Assembly (NCBI RefSeq): GCF_023806635.1
Contig: NZ_JAMTDQ010000090.1
Span: 1 to 64,000 of the forward strand
DNA: 64,000 nucleotides
Reading direction: 5' to 3'
DNA from: Accumulibacter sp.
GTDB taxonomy: Bacteria > Pseudomonadota > Gammaproteobacteria > Burkholderiales > Rhodocyclaceae
Shown here one piece after another: positions 45,017 through 54,247 of this stretch. The position numbers were made by a program, and so were the translations under genes. The number at the start of each line of letters is the position of its first letter. Positions within the stretch are counted from its first letter, which is position 1. Below the pieces are notes generated by a model that saw only the letters and a list, made by a program, of their open reading frames with translations, searched no databases and was not told the DNA's origin.

Positions 45017-45157
45017 TCATTCCCCGTTGACCAGGTTTTCTGCGTCCTTGCGTACGGCCGCTTCGAGGCGTTCGCGACCTTCGCCACCAGCAAGGCCGGA
45101 ATCGAGCACGCGCCCATCCCGGTCATGGCGGCCTGCCGTGAAAGTCGCCCTGGCGAC
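45017..45157 (-). pseudogene. possible C-terminal remnant upstream of the permease
   Basis: A frame with coding-like composition and no start (…RVLDSGLAGGEGRERLEAAV, RKDAENLVNGE) ends with TGA at 45017, 3 bp before the permease ATG. The spacing is what one expects of an operon neighbour. Its upstream part is missing. The family is not recognised. Confidence 0.3.
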
Positions 45158-45247
45158 TCACCCGATCCGACCCTTCTTTCGTTCACGGCATCGGCTGCAA
45201 CGAAACCCGCCGCCCGGGCACGGGGCACGCGCGACATCCGGGGGCCT

Positions 45248-45799
45248 TCACGCCTGGACGCCCTTGCGCTTCCACAGGCGGCCGAAATCGAAATCAAGGG
45301 CGCATCGGGACAGTTCGAAACGGCAGCTTTCGTCGTGGAAGTCGCCGACCTTGCGATATTCGCCCTGCACCAGACGCCACACCTTGGCCTTTTTTGCCTC
45401 CGGGTAGACCAGCACGTAATGGGACACGCCTTCCGCGCGGTAAAGATCGAACTTGAGGACTTCATCCCGGCGGGCAGTCCTGGGCGAGATGACTTCGAAA
45501 ATCAGATCGGGGGCGCGGGTCAGCCGTTCACCCTCAGGTTGGTAGCAGATCACCAGCACGTCGGGCCGGACGACGGTGTCCTGGGCAAATTCCACGTCCA
45601 CCTCAAACGCCGCCTGGCAGTGCGGGCAATCGTCGAGGGATTCGTCGAGTTGCCGGAATGCGGCGGCGCTCACCCGCTGATGATCGAAGCTGGGCGACGG
45701 GGCCATGGCTACCGGTTGGCCGTGAATCAGCTCCCAGTCACCTTGCCATTGCTGGTAATCCTGCACCGTGTAGGCTTCGCTTGCTGGCCGCATGGGCAT
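45248..45799 (-). CDS. Uma2-family (DUF820) PD-(D/E)XK protein, second copy
   Basis: A 183-aa Uma2 protein: WELIHGQPVAM, SFDHQRVSAAAFRQL, VVRPDVLVICY, then LIFEVISPRTARRDEVLKFDLYRAEGV with E and K, and HYVLVYPEAKK. Distinct in sequence from the one at 9851-10426, so not a recent copy. Start ATG 45799. Lies among broken genes in the plasticity zone. Function of the family is not established. Confidence 0.82.
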   Translation of the reverse strand: MPMRPASEAYTVQDYQQWQGDWELIHGQPVAMAPSPSFDHQRVSAAAFRQLDESLDDCPHCQAAFEVDVEFAQDTVVRPDVLVICYQPEGERLTRAPDLIFEVISPRTARRDEVLKFDLYRAEGVSHYVLVYPEAKKAKVWRLVQGEYRKVGDFHDESCRFELSRCALDFDFGRLWKRKGVQA

Positions 45800-46060
45800 G
45801 GCGCTGATGATTCCCTTCGTTTGCAGACGGACCGGGGGTCCGACGGAGCCTCATCAGTGTATGAAGCCCGGCCGATGGCCGTCAAGCTTGGTCTTCGCAT
45901 TGCGGGAGTGCTTCGCTACAGCGCCGCTGGGCGGCGAAAGGACCTCATGGAGCGCGCAAACGGTGGCGGGCAACGCGTTGTTGGATCGCTTCCGGGTCGC
46001 CCGGGCGTGCGGCATGATTTCCCGGTTTCCGGCGTGGCGGGTTGATTGAGGATGGTTCTC

Positions 46061-46315
46061 ATGGAGTTGGTCAAGCTCGGCAAGAAGGGACGGGTATCGA
46101 TTCCCCGATCGATACTGAAAAAGCTCGGACTCGAAGGCGATATCGCGCTGCTGGTCGACACCACCGGTGACGGCGCCATCGTGCTGCGTCCTGCGGCGGT
46201 TTATCCCGTCGAAATCGAGAAGCAGTGGCTCGCCGCCGGCCTCGATTCGCACAGGGTGGTCTGCGTCGGAGTCGCCAATGGCCCGGGTGCGTTGCCCGAC
46301 GCTGCGGTACGATGA
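46061..46315 (+). CDS. AbrB/MazE-type SpoVT DNA-binding protein
   Basis: An 84-aa protein. The N-terminal swapped-hairpin domain MELVKLGKKGRVSIPRSILKKLGLEG is typical of AbrB/MazE antitoxins, followed by DTTGDGAIVLRPAAVYPVEI. ATG 46061 has GAGGA 8 nt ahead; in-frame starts lie at 46046 (TTG) and 46052. No toxin gene follows: its stop overlaps (ATGA) the start of a truncated sulfatase-modifying-type gene, so a functional link between the two existed once. Confidence 0.72.
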   Translation: MELVKLGKKGRVSIPRSILKKLGLEGDIALLVDTTGDGAIVLRPAAVYPVEIEKQWLAAGLDSHRVVCVGVANGPGALPDAAVR

Positions 46316-46470
46316 GTGCCGTCTTCGATCTTGCCGAATGGCAGCGTCGCGGTCCCGATGCGTTTCCGCCGCAGTGGGCAGGCGCCTGGGGCGACGATCA
46401 CTTCGGTCCGTGGGCAGATCTGCAGGTCGCGGGCGAAGTGCAACGCCTGCGCTGGATCGAAGCGGGCGGG
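46312..46470 (+). pseudogene. N-terminal fragment of a formylglycine-generating-enzyme family protein
   Basis: MSAVFDLAEWQRRGPDAF, WAGAWGDDHFGPWADLQVAG and VQRLRWIEAGG match the beginning of FGE/SUMF1-family proteins, where WIEPGEFLMGSP should follow. Here it runs into unrelated sequence after about 46470 and the VapC gene begins on the other strand. The start overlaps the AbrB stop. Probably cut by insertion of the toxin-antitoxin block. Confidence 0.6.
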
Positions 46471-46513
46471 CACACGGACTGGAACTCCGGCTGTCCCCGG
46501 AACTCGATGTCGT

Positions 46514-46939
46514 TCATGCGGCAAGCTGTTCGAGCAGCACGATGCGTCCGAGATGGGCCGCCTTGTCATGGTAGCGGCGGTCGGCAGTAATCATCAGCGC
46601 TTCGCTTTCGATCGCGGTGGCGTGGTACAGCGTGTCGAACAGGTGGTGTGACAAGCCGACGGCAAGCTCCACGGCGCGATGATGGATCATCGGCGTGTCG
46701 ATGACCTGGATGCCTTCGAGCAGGTTCAGGTCGTCAAGGTCGGCGGCGGCAGTGGTCGGCGCGCGGCGCGCCAGCACGCTGGCTACCTCGGCTTTCCAGT
46801 GCGCCGGCTGCACCAGCGAGACTTCCGCCGCCCGCAGTCGCAGAAACAGCTCCAGCGCTTGCAGCGTATCGGCTTCGTCCGCCGCATCGGGCAGGAACCA
46901 TTTGATCGCGACGCTGGCGTCGATCACATAGCGGGTCAT
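46514..46939 (-). CDS. vapC: PIN-domain toxin (VapC-like ribonuclease)
   Basis: A 141-aa PIN protein. Acidic residues: D7 in YVIDASVAIKWFL, E50 region (HWKAEVASVL), D101-type in HHLFDTLYHATAI and D119 in MITADRRYHDKA. Typical VapC cleaves tRNA or rRNA when the antitoxin is lost. ATG overlaps the antitoxin stop by 4 nt. Truncated FGE fragment lies at its 3' side. Confidence 0.88.
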   Translation of the reverse strand: MTRYVIDASVAIKWFLPDAADEADTLQALELFLRLRAAEVSLVQPAHWKAEVASVLARRAPTTAAADLDDLNLLEGIQVIDTPMIHHRAVELAVGLSHHLFDTLYHATAIESEALMITADRRYHDKAAHLGRIVLLEQLAA

Positions 46940-47202
46940 CGCCCCGGGATGCCGTGGGCGCTGTCGGATTCGGCCCGGATATCGTCGCGCATCTGGAGGA
47001 TCTCCTCGCTGGAAACATGCGGCGCCTGTTGCCGGCGCACGAGGATACGCATGAACGCGGCGTCGCTTTGCGCCTTGCGCCGCGCCTGCGCGACGGCTTC
47101 CTGCAACAGGCGGGTCACGATGGCGCTCTTGTTTTGGTTGGCAAAGGTCTGGTTGAAGCTTTCCTTGACGTCGTCAGGAACGCTGAAGTTCATGGTAGCC
47201 AT
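46936..47202 (-). CDS. vapB: ribbon-helix-helix antitoxin (VapB-like)
   Basis: An 88-aa antitoxin. The N-terminal MNFSVPDDVKESFNQTF...NKSAIVTRLLQEAV is an RHH-type DNA-binding domain; the C-terminal half is acidic and probably disordered, wrapping the toxin. Start at 47202 (MATMNF) or 47193 (MNF). An imperfect inverted repeat lies about 17 bp upstream. Confidence 0.85.
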   Translation of the reverse strand: MATMNFSVPDDVKESFNQTFANQNKSAIVTRLLQEAVAQARRKAQSDAAFMRILVRRQQAPHVSSEEILQMRDDIRAESDSAHGIPGR

Positions 47203-47218
47203 GGCTTGCTCCGGTTGT

Positions 47219-47246
47219 GGAATATTTCAACAATGATGATATTTCC
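47219..47246 (-). promoter_or_regulatory. imperfect inverted repeat, possible vapB operator
   Basis: GGAATAT...ATATTTCC surrounds an AT-rich core 17 bp upstream of the antitoxin start. Antitoxins of this type bind their own operator; assignment is by position. Confidence 0.35.
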
Positions 47247-47370
47247 GGGAGCAAGGCGCCGCAAGGACTTTCGTCAAGGTCAGGGCGGAATTCCGGTGTC
47301 GAAATCCGTCGGTGACGACGAATCGTTTGCCCAATCGCGTTTGCCGCGAGGAATCTTCCGGCATTGCTGA

Positions 47371-47480
47371 CATGAGGTCTTTCCGCTCGTCTGTGCACGC
47401 TGCGGCGGCGAGATGCGAATCATCGCCGTCATCACCGACGCCGGTGCCGTCCAGAAGGTGACAGCGGCCATTGAGTCCGA
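47371..47480 (+). mobile_element. tail of an IS91-type transposase
   Basis: The frame reads PLVCARCGGEMRIIAVITDA and then GAVQKVTAAI, matching the C-terminal zinc-motif and closing helix of IS91-family transposases (CPxCGGxMRIIAFI). The rest of the element is absent. The frame continues straight into the HTH gene, so part of that ORF is transposase-derived. Confidence 0.65.
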
Positions 47481-47751
47481 TGCCGGTGAATCCCTGCCTG
47501 ATCTGCGTCAGGCGCTGTTGGAGGCGAAGGCGGGTCTCGGGCGGGCAACAACGCCAGGGCGGATCTTGGTGCGCCAGGCGCGGGAAAAGTCCGGCCTGAC
47601 CCAGGCGGCCTTCGCTGCGCGCATTCAAACCCCCGTGGCAACGTTGCGAGATTGGGAACACGGCCGGTTCACGCCCCCGGGAGGCGTCCTGTGCCTGCTT
47701 CGGCTGATCGTCAAGCACCCCGAGTTGTCGCAGGAACTGGCGGAAGCATGA
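47413..47751 (+). CDS. HTH (antitoxin-like) protein with transposase-derived N-terminus
   Basis: A 112-codon frame. Residues 1-25 (MRIIAVITDAGAVQ...) come from a transposase end. From about residue 28 on it is a HigA/MqsA-like helix-turn-helix protein: LPDLRQALLEAKAGLG, LVRQAREKSGLTQAAFAARI, VPVATLRDWEHGR-like core (here TPVATLRDWEHGRFTPPG) and LRLIVKHPELSQELAEA. Normal members begin with a short leader before DLxxALLE, so the native start was replaced at the junction. Whether it is expressed is open. No toxin gene lies next to it. Confidence 0.6.
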   Translation: MRIIAVITDAGAVQKVTAAIESDAGESLPDLRQALLEAKAGLGRATTPGRILVRQAREKSGLTQAAFAARIQTPVATLRDWEHGRFTPPGGVLCLLRLIVKHPELSQELAEA

Positions 47752-47868
47752 AGCACGCGCGCTGGCGCCCACAGCACCACCGCGCGGGCTGTCTGCTGAC
47801 TGCTCAACCGTGGCGACCATCTCCGGGCCCCTGCCACCAGCCATGCGCAGCCATCGCTGCTCGCTCGC

Positions 47869-50800
47869 TCAAGGCGCTGACCCGCTCGCGGCGGGGCGGT
47901 GCATGAGCACGTAGAAGACGGCAACGAAGGGTATGGCGAGAAAGGTGGAGGCCAGCATGCCGCCGAAGACGACGGTACCGAGCGCCTGCTGGCTCGCTGC
48001 GCCGGCCCCGGTGGCGGTGAGCAGCGGCACGACGCCGAGGATGAAGGCCAGCGAGGTCATGACGATCGGCCGGAACCGGCGCCGCGTCGCTTCGATCGCC
48101 GCCTCGGTCGGCGCCATTCCGGCGGCCGTCAACAGACGCGCGAACTCGACGATGAGGATCGCGTTCTTGGCCGCCAGCGCGGTCATCAGCACGAGGCCGA
48201 TCTGCGTGTAGATGTCGATCGGGAAGCGCCGCAGCAGCAGCGCGATGACGATGCCGACTAGCGCCATCGGCACCGTCAGGACGACGGCGAGTGGATCGGT
48301 CCAGCTCTCGTACTGCGCCGCGAGGACGAGGAAGACGAGGACGATCGACAGCGCGAAGAGGAAGTAGGACTGGTTGCCGATCAGCTTTTCCTGGTAGGCG
48401 AGCCCGGTCCACTCGTAGGCCATGCCGGGCGGCAGCGTCGCCGCGGCGAGATCGTGCATCCGGCCGAGCGCCTCGCCCGAGCTGTACTTCGGCGTCGGGA
48501 TGCCGATGAGCGCGGCGGCCGGGTAGAGGTTGAAGCGATAGATCAGCTCCGGGCCGAGCATCGGGCGCAGATCGGCGAGCACGCCGAGCGGCACCATCTG
48601 TCCGCTGCGGTTGGCGACGGCGAGATTGCGGATGTCCTCGACGCTGCGGCGGTAGTCCCCATCGGCCTGCACGCGCACCTGGAAACTCTGGTTGAACTGG
48701 TTGAACAGGTTCACGTAGCTCGATCCGAGATGCGTCTGCACCGTCCGGAACACCTCGTCGACGGGAACGCCGAGGGCCCTGGCCAGGTTGCGGTCGAGAT
48801 CGAGAAGGAGCTGCGGGCTGTCGGCGCTGAAGGTGGTGAAAGCGAGGCGAAGGAACCCGGGCTCGTCGCTCGCCCGGCGCAGCAGTTCGTCCGTCGCCGC
48901 CTGCAGCCCCCGCGCCCCGAGGCCCGCGCGATCCTCGATCATCATCTGGAAGCCAAAGGCAACCCCCAGGCCGGGAATCGGCGACGGCGGCAGGACGGCG
49001 AAGCTCGCCTGCGGGATCGACCGGAACTGCTGCTGCAGCTCGCCGATCAGTTGCAACTGGGAGAATCCTGGCGGGCGCCTGTCCCAGTCGTCGTAGATGA
49101 CGAAGGTCGTCACGGCGTTGGCGATCCTGGCCGAGTCGAGCGCGGAATAGCCGCCGATCGTCACCCAGCCGCGGACGCCGGGGGTCTTGCCGAGCAGGGC
49201 ATCGACCCGGGCGGCGACCTCGCGCACGCGCGGCTGCGCCGCGCCGGGCGGCAGCCTGGCGGTGACGACGCAGTAGCCCTGGTCCTCGAGCGGCATCAGC
49301 GCCGTCGGGTAGACGGCGAAGACGCCGGCGGCGAGCCCGACCAGCACCAGGAAGACGCACGCCATGCTGCGCGGCCGCTGCGCCATCCAGCCGACGAGGG
49401 CGAGGTAGCGCTCCTCGAGCGCGCCGTAGGTGCGGTTGAAGCCGCGGTAGAACGCGTTCGGGCGCTGCTGCGGCGGGCACGGCTTGAGGTGGAGCGCGCA
49501 CTGTGCCGGCTTGAGCGTCAGCGCATTGAGCGCGCTGATCATTGCGGTGGCGGCGATGACGAGCGCGAACTGGCGGAACATCTGGCCGCTGATGCCGGGC
49601 AGGAACGACGCCGGCAGGAAGACCGCGGTGAGCACCAGCGTGACACCGAGGATCGGGCCGGTCAGCTCGCGCATCGCCTCGATCGTCGCCTCCCTGGGCG
49701 CGAGGCCCTGTTCGATGTAGCGCGAGCTGTTCTCGACGATGACGATGGCGTCGTCGACGACGATGCCGATTGCCAGGATGAGTGCGAAGAGGGTCATCAG
49801 GTTGACGGTGAAGCCGAGCGCCGCCATCCCCGCGAAGGCGCCGATGATCGTCACCGGCACCGTCGTCGCCGGCACCAGCATGGCGCGCGCGTTCTGCAGG
49901 AAGAGCAGGATGACGACCAGCACCAGCACGCCGGCCTCGAGCAGCGTCTCGTAGACGGCGCTGATCGACTGCTGGATGAAGACAGTGGTGTCGTAGAGCG
50001 AGGTGTACTCGAGACCGGGCGGAAAGTCCTGGCGCATGCCGGCCAGCAGCGCGCGCACCTCGCCGGCAACCTGCAGCGCGTTCGCTCCCGGCAGCGCGAA
50101 GACCGCCACGTGTGCGGTCTTCCTACCGTTCAGGCTGGAGAAGACGGTGAATGCCTGCTGGCTCAGTTCGACCCGGGCGACGTCCTTCAGGCGCACCAGC
50201 GAGGCGGTCTGCAGCGGCTGCGCGGCGCTCGCGGCCGCCGCGCTGCGGATCGGCGGCGGCTCGCTGCTGACGACGATCTCTTCGAACTGGGCGACGGTCG
50301 ACAGCCGGCCGAGCGCGTTCACGGTGAGTTGGAGGAACTGCTCCGCCGCCGCCGGCGGGCCGCCGACCTGCCCCGCGACGACCTGCGCGTTCTGCCGCTC
50401 GATCGCCCGCTGCACCTGCATGGCGGTCAGCCCGTAGGCCTTCAGCTTGCCCGGGTCGAGCCAGACGCGCATGCTGTACGGCGCGCCGCCGAAGACCTGC
50501 ACCTGGCCGACGCCGGGCAGGCGCGCCAGCGGACTCAGCAGGTTGATGATCGCGTAGTTGCTGAGGAAGGTCTCGTCGAAGCGGTCGTCCTGCGTGAAGA
50601 GGCTGGCGATCAGCAGGATGTTGGTGCTGAGCTTGCGCACGCTCACCCCCTGCGCCCGCACCGGCTGCGGCAACTGCGGCACGGCGCTGTTCACGGCGTT
50701 CTGCACCAGCGCCAGCGAGGTGTCGAGATCGGTGCCGATGGCGAAGGTGACGGTGAGCGTGTAGCTGCCGTCGCTGCCGCTGGTCGATTGCAGGTAGATC

Positions 50801-51024
50801 GAGTTCTCGACCCCGTTGACGGCACGCTCGAGCGGAATGGCGATCGTGTTCGCCACCGTCTCGGCATCGGCTCCGGCGAAGCTGGTCGCCACCTGGATCG
50901 TCGGCGGGACGATCTGCGGGTACTGCGCGACGGGCAGCCCGTACAGGCAGACGGCACCGAGCAGGAGCGTGACCAGCGCGATGACGTTGGCGAGGATGGG
51001 GCGGTCGATGAAGAAGGTCGACAT
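47869..51024 (-). CDS. RND-type (HAE1) multidrug efflux pump, inner-membrane subunit 1
   Basis: A 1051-aa AcrB/MexB-class proton antiporter with twelve TM segments and two large periplasmic loops. Starts MSTFFIDRPILANVIAL; TM4 proton-relay pair in IGIVVDDAIVIVENS; loop motif GAFAGMAALGFTVN before it, GARP-type RWEQ replaced by the usual VRGWVTIGGY; ends in ATFLAIPFVAVFYVLM. ATG 51024 is 25 bp after the stop of the second pump. Two tandem RND subunits as in MdtBC or MuxBC suggest a heterotrimer, though each may act alone. Confidence 0.94.
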   Translation of the reverse strand: MSTFFIDRPILANVIALVTLLLGAVCLYGLPVAQYPQIVPPTIQVATSFAGADAETVANTIAIPLERAVNGVENSIYLQSTSGSDGSYTLTVTFAIGTDLDTSLALVQNAVNSAVPQLPQPVRAQGVSVRKLSTNILLIASLFTQDDRFDETFLSNYAIINLLSPLARLPGVGQVQVFGGAPYSMRVWLDPGKLKAYGLTAMQVQRAIERQNAQVVAGQVGGPPAAAEQFLQLTVNALGRLSTVAQFEEIVVSSEPPPIRSAAAASAAQPLQTASLVRLKDVARVELSQQAFTVFSSLNGRKTAHVAVFALPGANALQVAGEVRALLAGMRQDFPPGLEYTSLYDTTVFIQQSISAVYETLLEAGVLVLVVILLFLQNARAMLVPATTVPVTIIGAFAGMAALGFTVNLMTLFALILAIGIVVDDAIVIVENSSRYIEQGLAPREATIEAMRELTGPILGVTLVLTAVFLPASFLPGISGQMFRQFALVIAATAMISALNALTLKPAQCALHLKPCPPQQRPNAFYRGFNRTYGALEERYLALVGWMAQRPRSMACVFLVLVGLAAGVFAVYPTALMPLEDQGYCVVTARLPPGAAQPRVREVAARVDALLGKTPGVRGWVTIGGYSALDSARIANAVTTFVIYDDWDRRPPGFSQLQLIGELQQQFRSIPQASFAVLPPSPIPGLGVAFGFQMMIEDRAGLGARGLQAATDELLRRASDEPGFLRLAFTTFSADSPQLLLDLDRNLARALGVPVDEVFRTVQTHLGSSYVNLFNQFNQSFQVRVQADGDYRRSVEDIRNLAVANRSGQMVPLGVLADLRPMLGPELIYRFNLYPAAALIGIPTPKYSSGEALGRMHDLAAATLPPGMAYEWTGLAYQEKLIGNQSYFLFALSIVLVFLVLAAQYESWTDPLAVVLTVPMALVGIVIALLLRRFPIDIYTQIGLVLMTALAAKNAILIVEFARLLTAAGMAPTEAAIEATRRRFRPIVMTSLAFILGVVPLLTATGAGAASQQALGTVVFGGMLASTFLAIPFVAVFYVLMHRPAASGSAP

Positions 51025-51049
51025 GGGTCGCGAGCGCCGCCGCGCGCGC

Positions 51050-54000
51050 CTACGGCGCCGGCGGCCGCCCGGCGGCGGCGCTCCGGCGCTTGCGCTCGGC
51101 GAAGTTCTCCATCACGACGTAGAAGCCGGGCACGAAGGGAATGGCGATCAGGGTCGAGGCGAGCATGCCGCCGAAGACGACCGTGCCGAGGGCCTGCTGG
51201 CTGGCGGCGCCCGCCCCGGTCGCGGTCAGCAGCGGCACGACGCCGAGGATGAAGGCGATCGACGTCATGACGATGGGCCGGAAGCGGCGGCGCGCGGCCT
51301 CGACCGCCGCGTCTGTCGCCGACATGCCGTCGGCGCGCAGCTGCTTGGCGAACTCGACGATGAGGATCGCGTTCTTCGCCGCCAGCGCGATCATCAGGAC
51401 GACGCCGATCTGCGTGTACAGGTCGGCGGGAAAACCGCGGATGGCGAGCGCGGCGACGATCCCGACGAGGGCGATCGGCACCGACAGGATCACCACCGCG
51501 GGATCGGTCCAGCTTTCATACTGGCCGGCGAGGGTGAGGAAGACGAGGGTCAGCGACAGCGCGAAGATGAAGTAGGCCTGGTTGCCGAGCAGCCGCTCCT
51601 GGTAGGCGAGCCCGCTCCAGTCGTGGCCGACTCCCGGTGGCAGCTTGGCGACGGCGACGCGCTGCATGGCGTCGAGCGCCTGGCCGGAGCTGAAGCCGGG
51701 TGCCGCGCCGCCGACGATCGATGCCGATGGATAGAGGTTGTAGCGGGTGACCAGTTCCGAGCCGAGCGTGCGGCGAACGCTGACGATGGCGCCGAGCGGC
51801 ACCATCTGCCCGCTGCGGTTGGCGACGTGCAGGTCGGCGATGTCCTGCAACTGCCGGCGTTGCGCGGCCTCGCCCTGTACCCGCACCTGCAGGCTCTGAT
51901 TGAACTTGTTGAACTGGTTCACATAGGTCGAGCCGAGATAGGTCTGCAGCGTCTGGAAGACGTCGTCGATGGTGACGCCCAGCGACTCGGCCATCGTCCG
52001 GTTGATGTCGAGATGGAGCTGCGGGCTGTCGACGCTGAACGTCGTCGTCACGCCGCGCAGCTCGGGCTGCTCGCGCGCGCTCGACAGGGTCTGCCGGACG
52101 ACCTCCTGGAACGGACGCGGGCCCATGCCGCCGCGGTCCTCGAGCACCATCTCGAAGCCGCCCGCCTGCCCGAGCCCGGGGATCGGCGGCGGAATGAGGA
52201 CGGCGAACTCGGCCTTGCGGATGGTCGCGAGCCGCTCGCGCAGATCGGCGATGAGCTTAGCCTGCGAGAAACCCGTTGGCCGCTGCGCCCAGTCGTCGTA
52301 CATCACGTACTCGGTGACGACGTTGGCGAGCGTGGCCGAGTCGAGCGCGGAGTAGCCGCCGCTCGTCACCCAGCCCTTGATCCCTGGCATCGCGCCGAGC
52401 ACGGCGTCGATGTCGGCGGCCAGCTCGCGGACGCGCGGCTGCGCGGCGCCGGGCGGAAGGCGGGCGACGATGATGCAGTAACCCTGGTCCTCGACCGGCA
52501 GGAAGGCGGTGGGATGGCGGGCGAAACTCGTTCCGGCGACGGCGACGATGGCCACGAACAGGCAGCCCATGCTGCGCGGATGAACCGTCAGCCAGCGCAC
52601 GACGCCGATGTAGCGCCGCTCGACGGCTTCGTGGACCCGGTTGAAGCCGCGGAAGAAGGCGTTCACCCGCCGCTCACCGGTGTCCGCCCTGAGGTAGAGC
52701 GCGCATTGCGCCGGGTTGAGCGTGAGCGCGATCAGCGCGCTGATGAGGGCGGTGGCAGCGATGACGAGGGCAAACTGGCGGAACATCTGGCCGGTGATCC
52801 CGGGCAGGAACGACGCCGGCAGGAACACCGCGGTGAGCACCAGGGTGATGCCGAGGATCGGGCCAGTCAGCTCGCGCATCGCCTTGATCGCCGCGTCCTT
52901 CGGCGTGAGGCCCTGCTCGATGTGGCGCGCGCTGTTCTCGACGATCACGATCGCATCGTCGACGACGATGCCGATGGCGAGAATGAGCGCGAAGAGGGTC
53001 ATCAGGTTGACGGTGAAGCCGAGCGCAGCCATCGCCGCGAAGGCGCCGATGACCGTCACCGGCACCGTGACGACGGGCACCAGCATGGCGCGCGCGTTCT
53101 GCAGGAAGAGCATGATGACGACCAGCACCAGCACCCCGGCCTCGATCAGTGCCCGGTAGACGCCGTCGATCGAATCGCCGATGAACGCCGAGGTGTCGAG
53201 CAGCGCGGTGTACTCGAGGCCCGGCGGAAATTTCTCGCGCATCTGCGCCATCGCTCGACGCACTTCTTCCGCCACCTTGAGGGCGTTCGCCCCGGGCAGG
53301 GTGTAGACGTTGATCTGCGCCGCTTTCCGGCCGCTGAGACCGGAGAAGGTGTTGAACGTCTGCTGGCTCAGCTCGATCCGCGCCAGGTCCTTGAGGCGAA
53401 CGATCGCGGCCGTCTCGCCCGTTGGCGTCGCCCTCAGGAGTTGCGCAGCCTGGCTCGCCGGCGGCTTGCTGCGGACGACGATGTTCTCGAACTGCGCGAC
53501 GTCGGACAGCCGCCCCAGCGTCAGGACGGTGAACTGGAAGATCTGGTCGGAGGGGACCGGCGCCGCACCGAGCTGCCCACTGGCGACCTGCACGTTCTGG
53601 TTCTGGATCGCGTTCTGGACGTCGAGCACCGTCAGGCCATAGGACTGGAGCTTCGTCGGGTCGAGCCAGATGCGCATGCTGTAGGGCCCGGCGCCCAGGA
53701 TCTGCACCTGGCCGACGCCGGGCAGGCGCGCCAGCGGGCTCTGCAGGTTGATCAGTGCGTAGTTGCTGAGGAAGGTCTCGTCGAAGCGGTCGTCCCGGGA
53801 ATAGAGGCTGCCGATCAGCAGGACGTTGGTGCTCACCTTCTGCACGCTGACGCCCTGCGCCTGGACTTCCTGCGGCAGCTGCGCGAGCGCGCTGTTGACC
53901 GCGTTCTGCACCAGCGCGATCGAGGTGTTGAGATTGGTGCCGACGTCGAAGGTGAGCGTGAGCGTGTAGCTGCCGTCACTGCCGCTCGTCGATTGCATGG

Positions 54001-54229
54001 CGATCGAATTCTCGACGCCGTTGACCGCCTGCTCGAGCGGAATGCCGACGGTGGTCGCGACCACCTCGGCGCTGGCGCCCGGGTAGGTGGTCGCGACCTG
54101 GATCGTCGGCGGGACGATCTGCGGATACTGGGCGACGGGCAGGGTGAACAGGCAGGCGAGCCCGAGCACGACGACGATGATCGCGATGACGTTGGCGAGG
54201 ATCGGCCGTTCGATGAAGAATCGCGACAC
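51050..54229 (-). CDS. RND-type (HAE1) multidrug efflux pump, inner-membrane subunit 2
   Basis: A 1059-aa AcrB-class pump close in sequence to the next one. MSRFFIERPILANVIAI, IGIVVDDAIVIVENSARHIEQ with the Asp pair of TM4, QSTSGSDGSYTLTLTF in the porter domain and the final ASTLIAIPFVPGFY. The start codon is GTG at 54229, 18 bp after the adaptor stop. Long runs of near-identical DNA with subunit 1 show they arose by tandem duplication. Substrates cannot be read from sequence. Confidence 0.94.
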   Translation of the reverse strand: MSRFFIERPILANVIAIIVVVLGLACLFTLPVAQYPQIVPPTIQVATTYPGASAEVVATTVGIPLEQAVNGVENSIAMQSTSGSDGSYTLTLTFDVGTNLNTSIALVQNAVNSALAQLPQEVQAQGVSVQKVSTNVLLIGSLYSRDDRFDETFLSNYALINLQSPLARLPGVGQVQILGAGPYSMRIWLDPTKLQSYGLTVLDVQNAIQNQNVQVASGQLGAAPVPSDQIFQFTVLTLGRLSDVAQFENIVVRSKPPASQAAQLLRATPTGETAAIVRLKDLARIELSQQTFNTFSGLSGRKAAQINVYTLPGANALKVAEEVRRAMAQMREKFPPGLEYTALLDTSAFIGDSIDGVYRALIEAGVLVLVVIMLFLQNARAMLVPVVTVPVTVIGAFAAMAALGFTVNLMTLFALILAIGIVVDDAIVIVENSARHIEQGLTPKDAAIKAMRELTGPILGITLVLTAVFLPASFLPGITGQMFRQFALVIAATALISALIALTLNPAQCALYLRADTGERRVNAFFRGFNRVHEAVERRYIGVVRWLTVHPRSMGCLFVAIVAVAGTSFARHPTAFLPVEDQGYCIIVARLPPGAAQPRVRELAADIDAVLGAMPGIKGWVTSGGYSALDSATLANVVTEYVMYDDWAQRPTGFSQAKLIADLRERLATIRKAEFAVLIPPPIPGLGQAGGFEMVLEDRGGMGPRPFQEVVRQTLSSAREQPELRGVTTTFSVDSPQLHLDINRTMAESLGVTIDDVFQTLQTYLGSTYVNQFNKFNQSLQVRVQGEAAQRRQLQDIADLHVANRSGQMVPLGAIVSVRRTLGSELVTRYNLYPSASIVGGAAPGFSSGQALDAMQRVAVAKLPPGVGHDWSGLAYQERLLGNQAYFIFALSLTLVFLTLAGQYESWTDPAVVILSVPIALVGIVAALAIRGFPADLYTQIGVVLMIALAAKNAILIVEFAKQLRADGMSATDAAVEAARRRFRPIVMTSIAFILGVVPLLTATGAGAASQQALGTVVFGGMLASTLIAIPFVPGFYVVMENFAERKRRSAAAGRPPAP

Positions 54230-54247
54230 GCCGGCCTCCCCCGTGCT

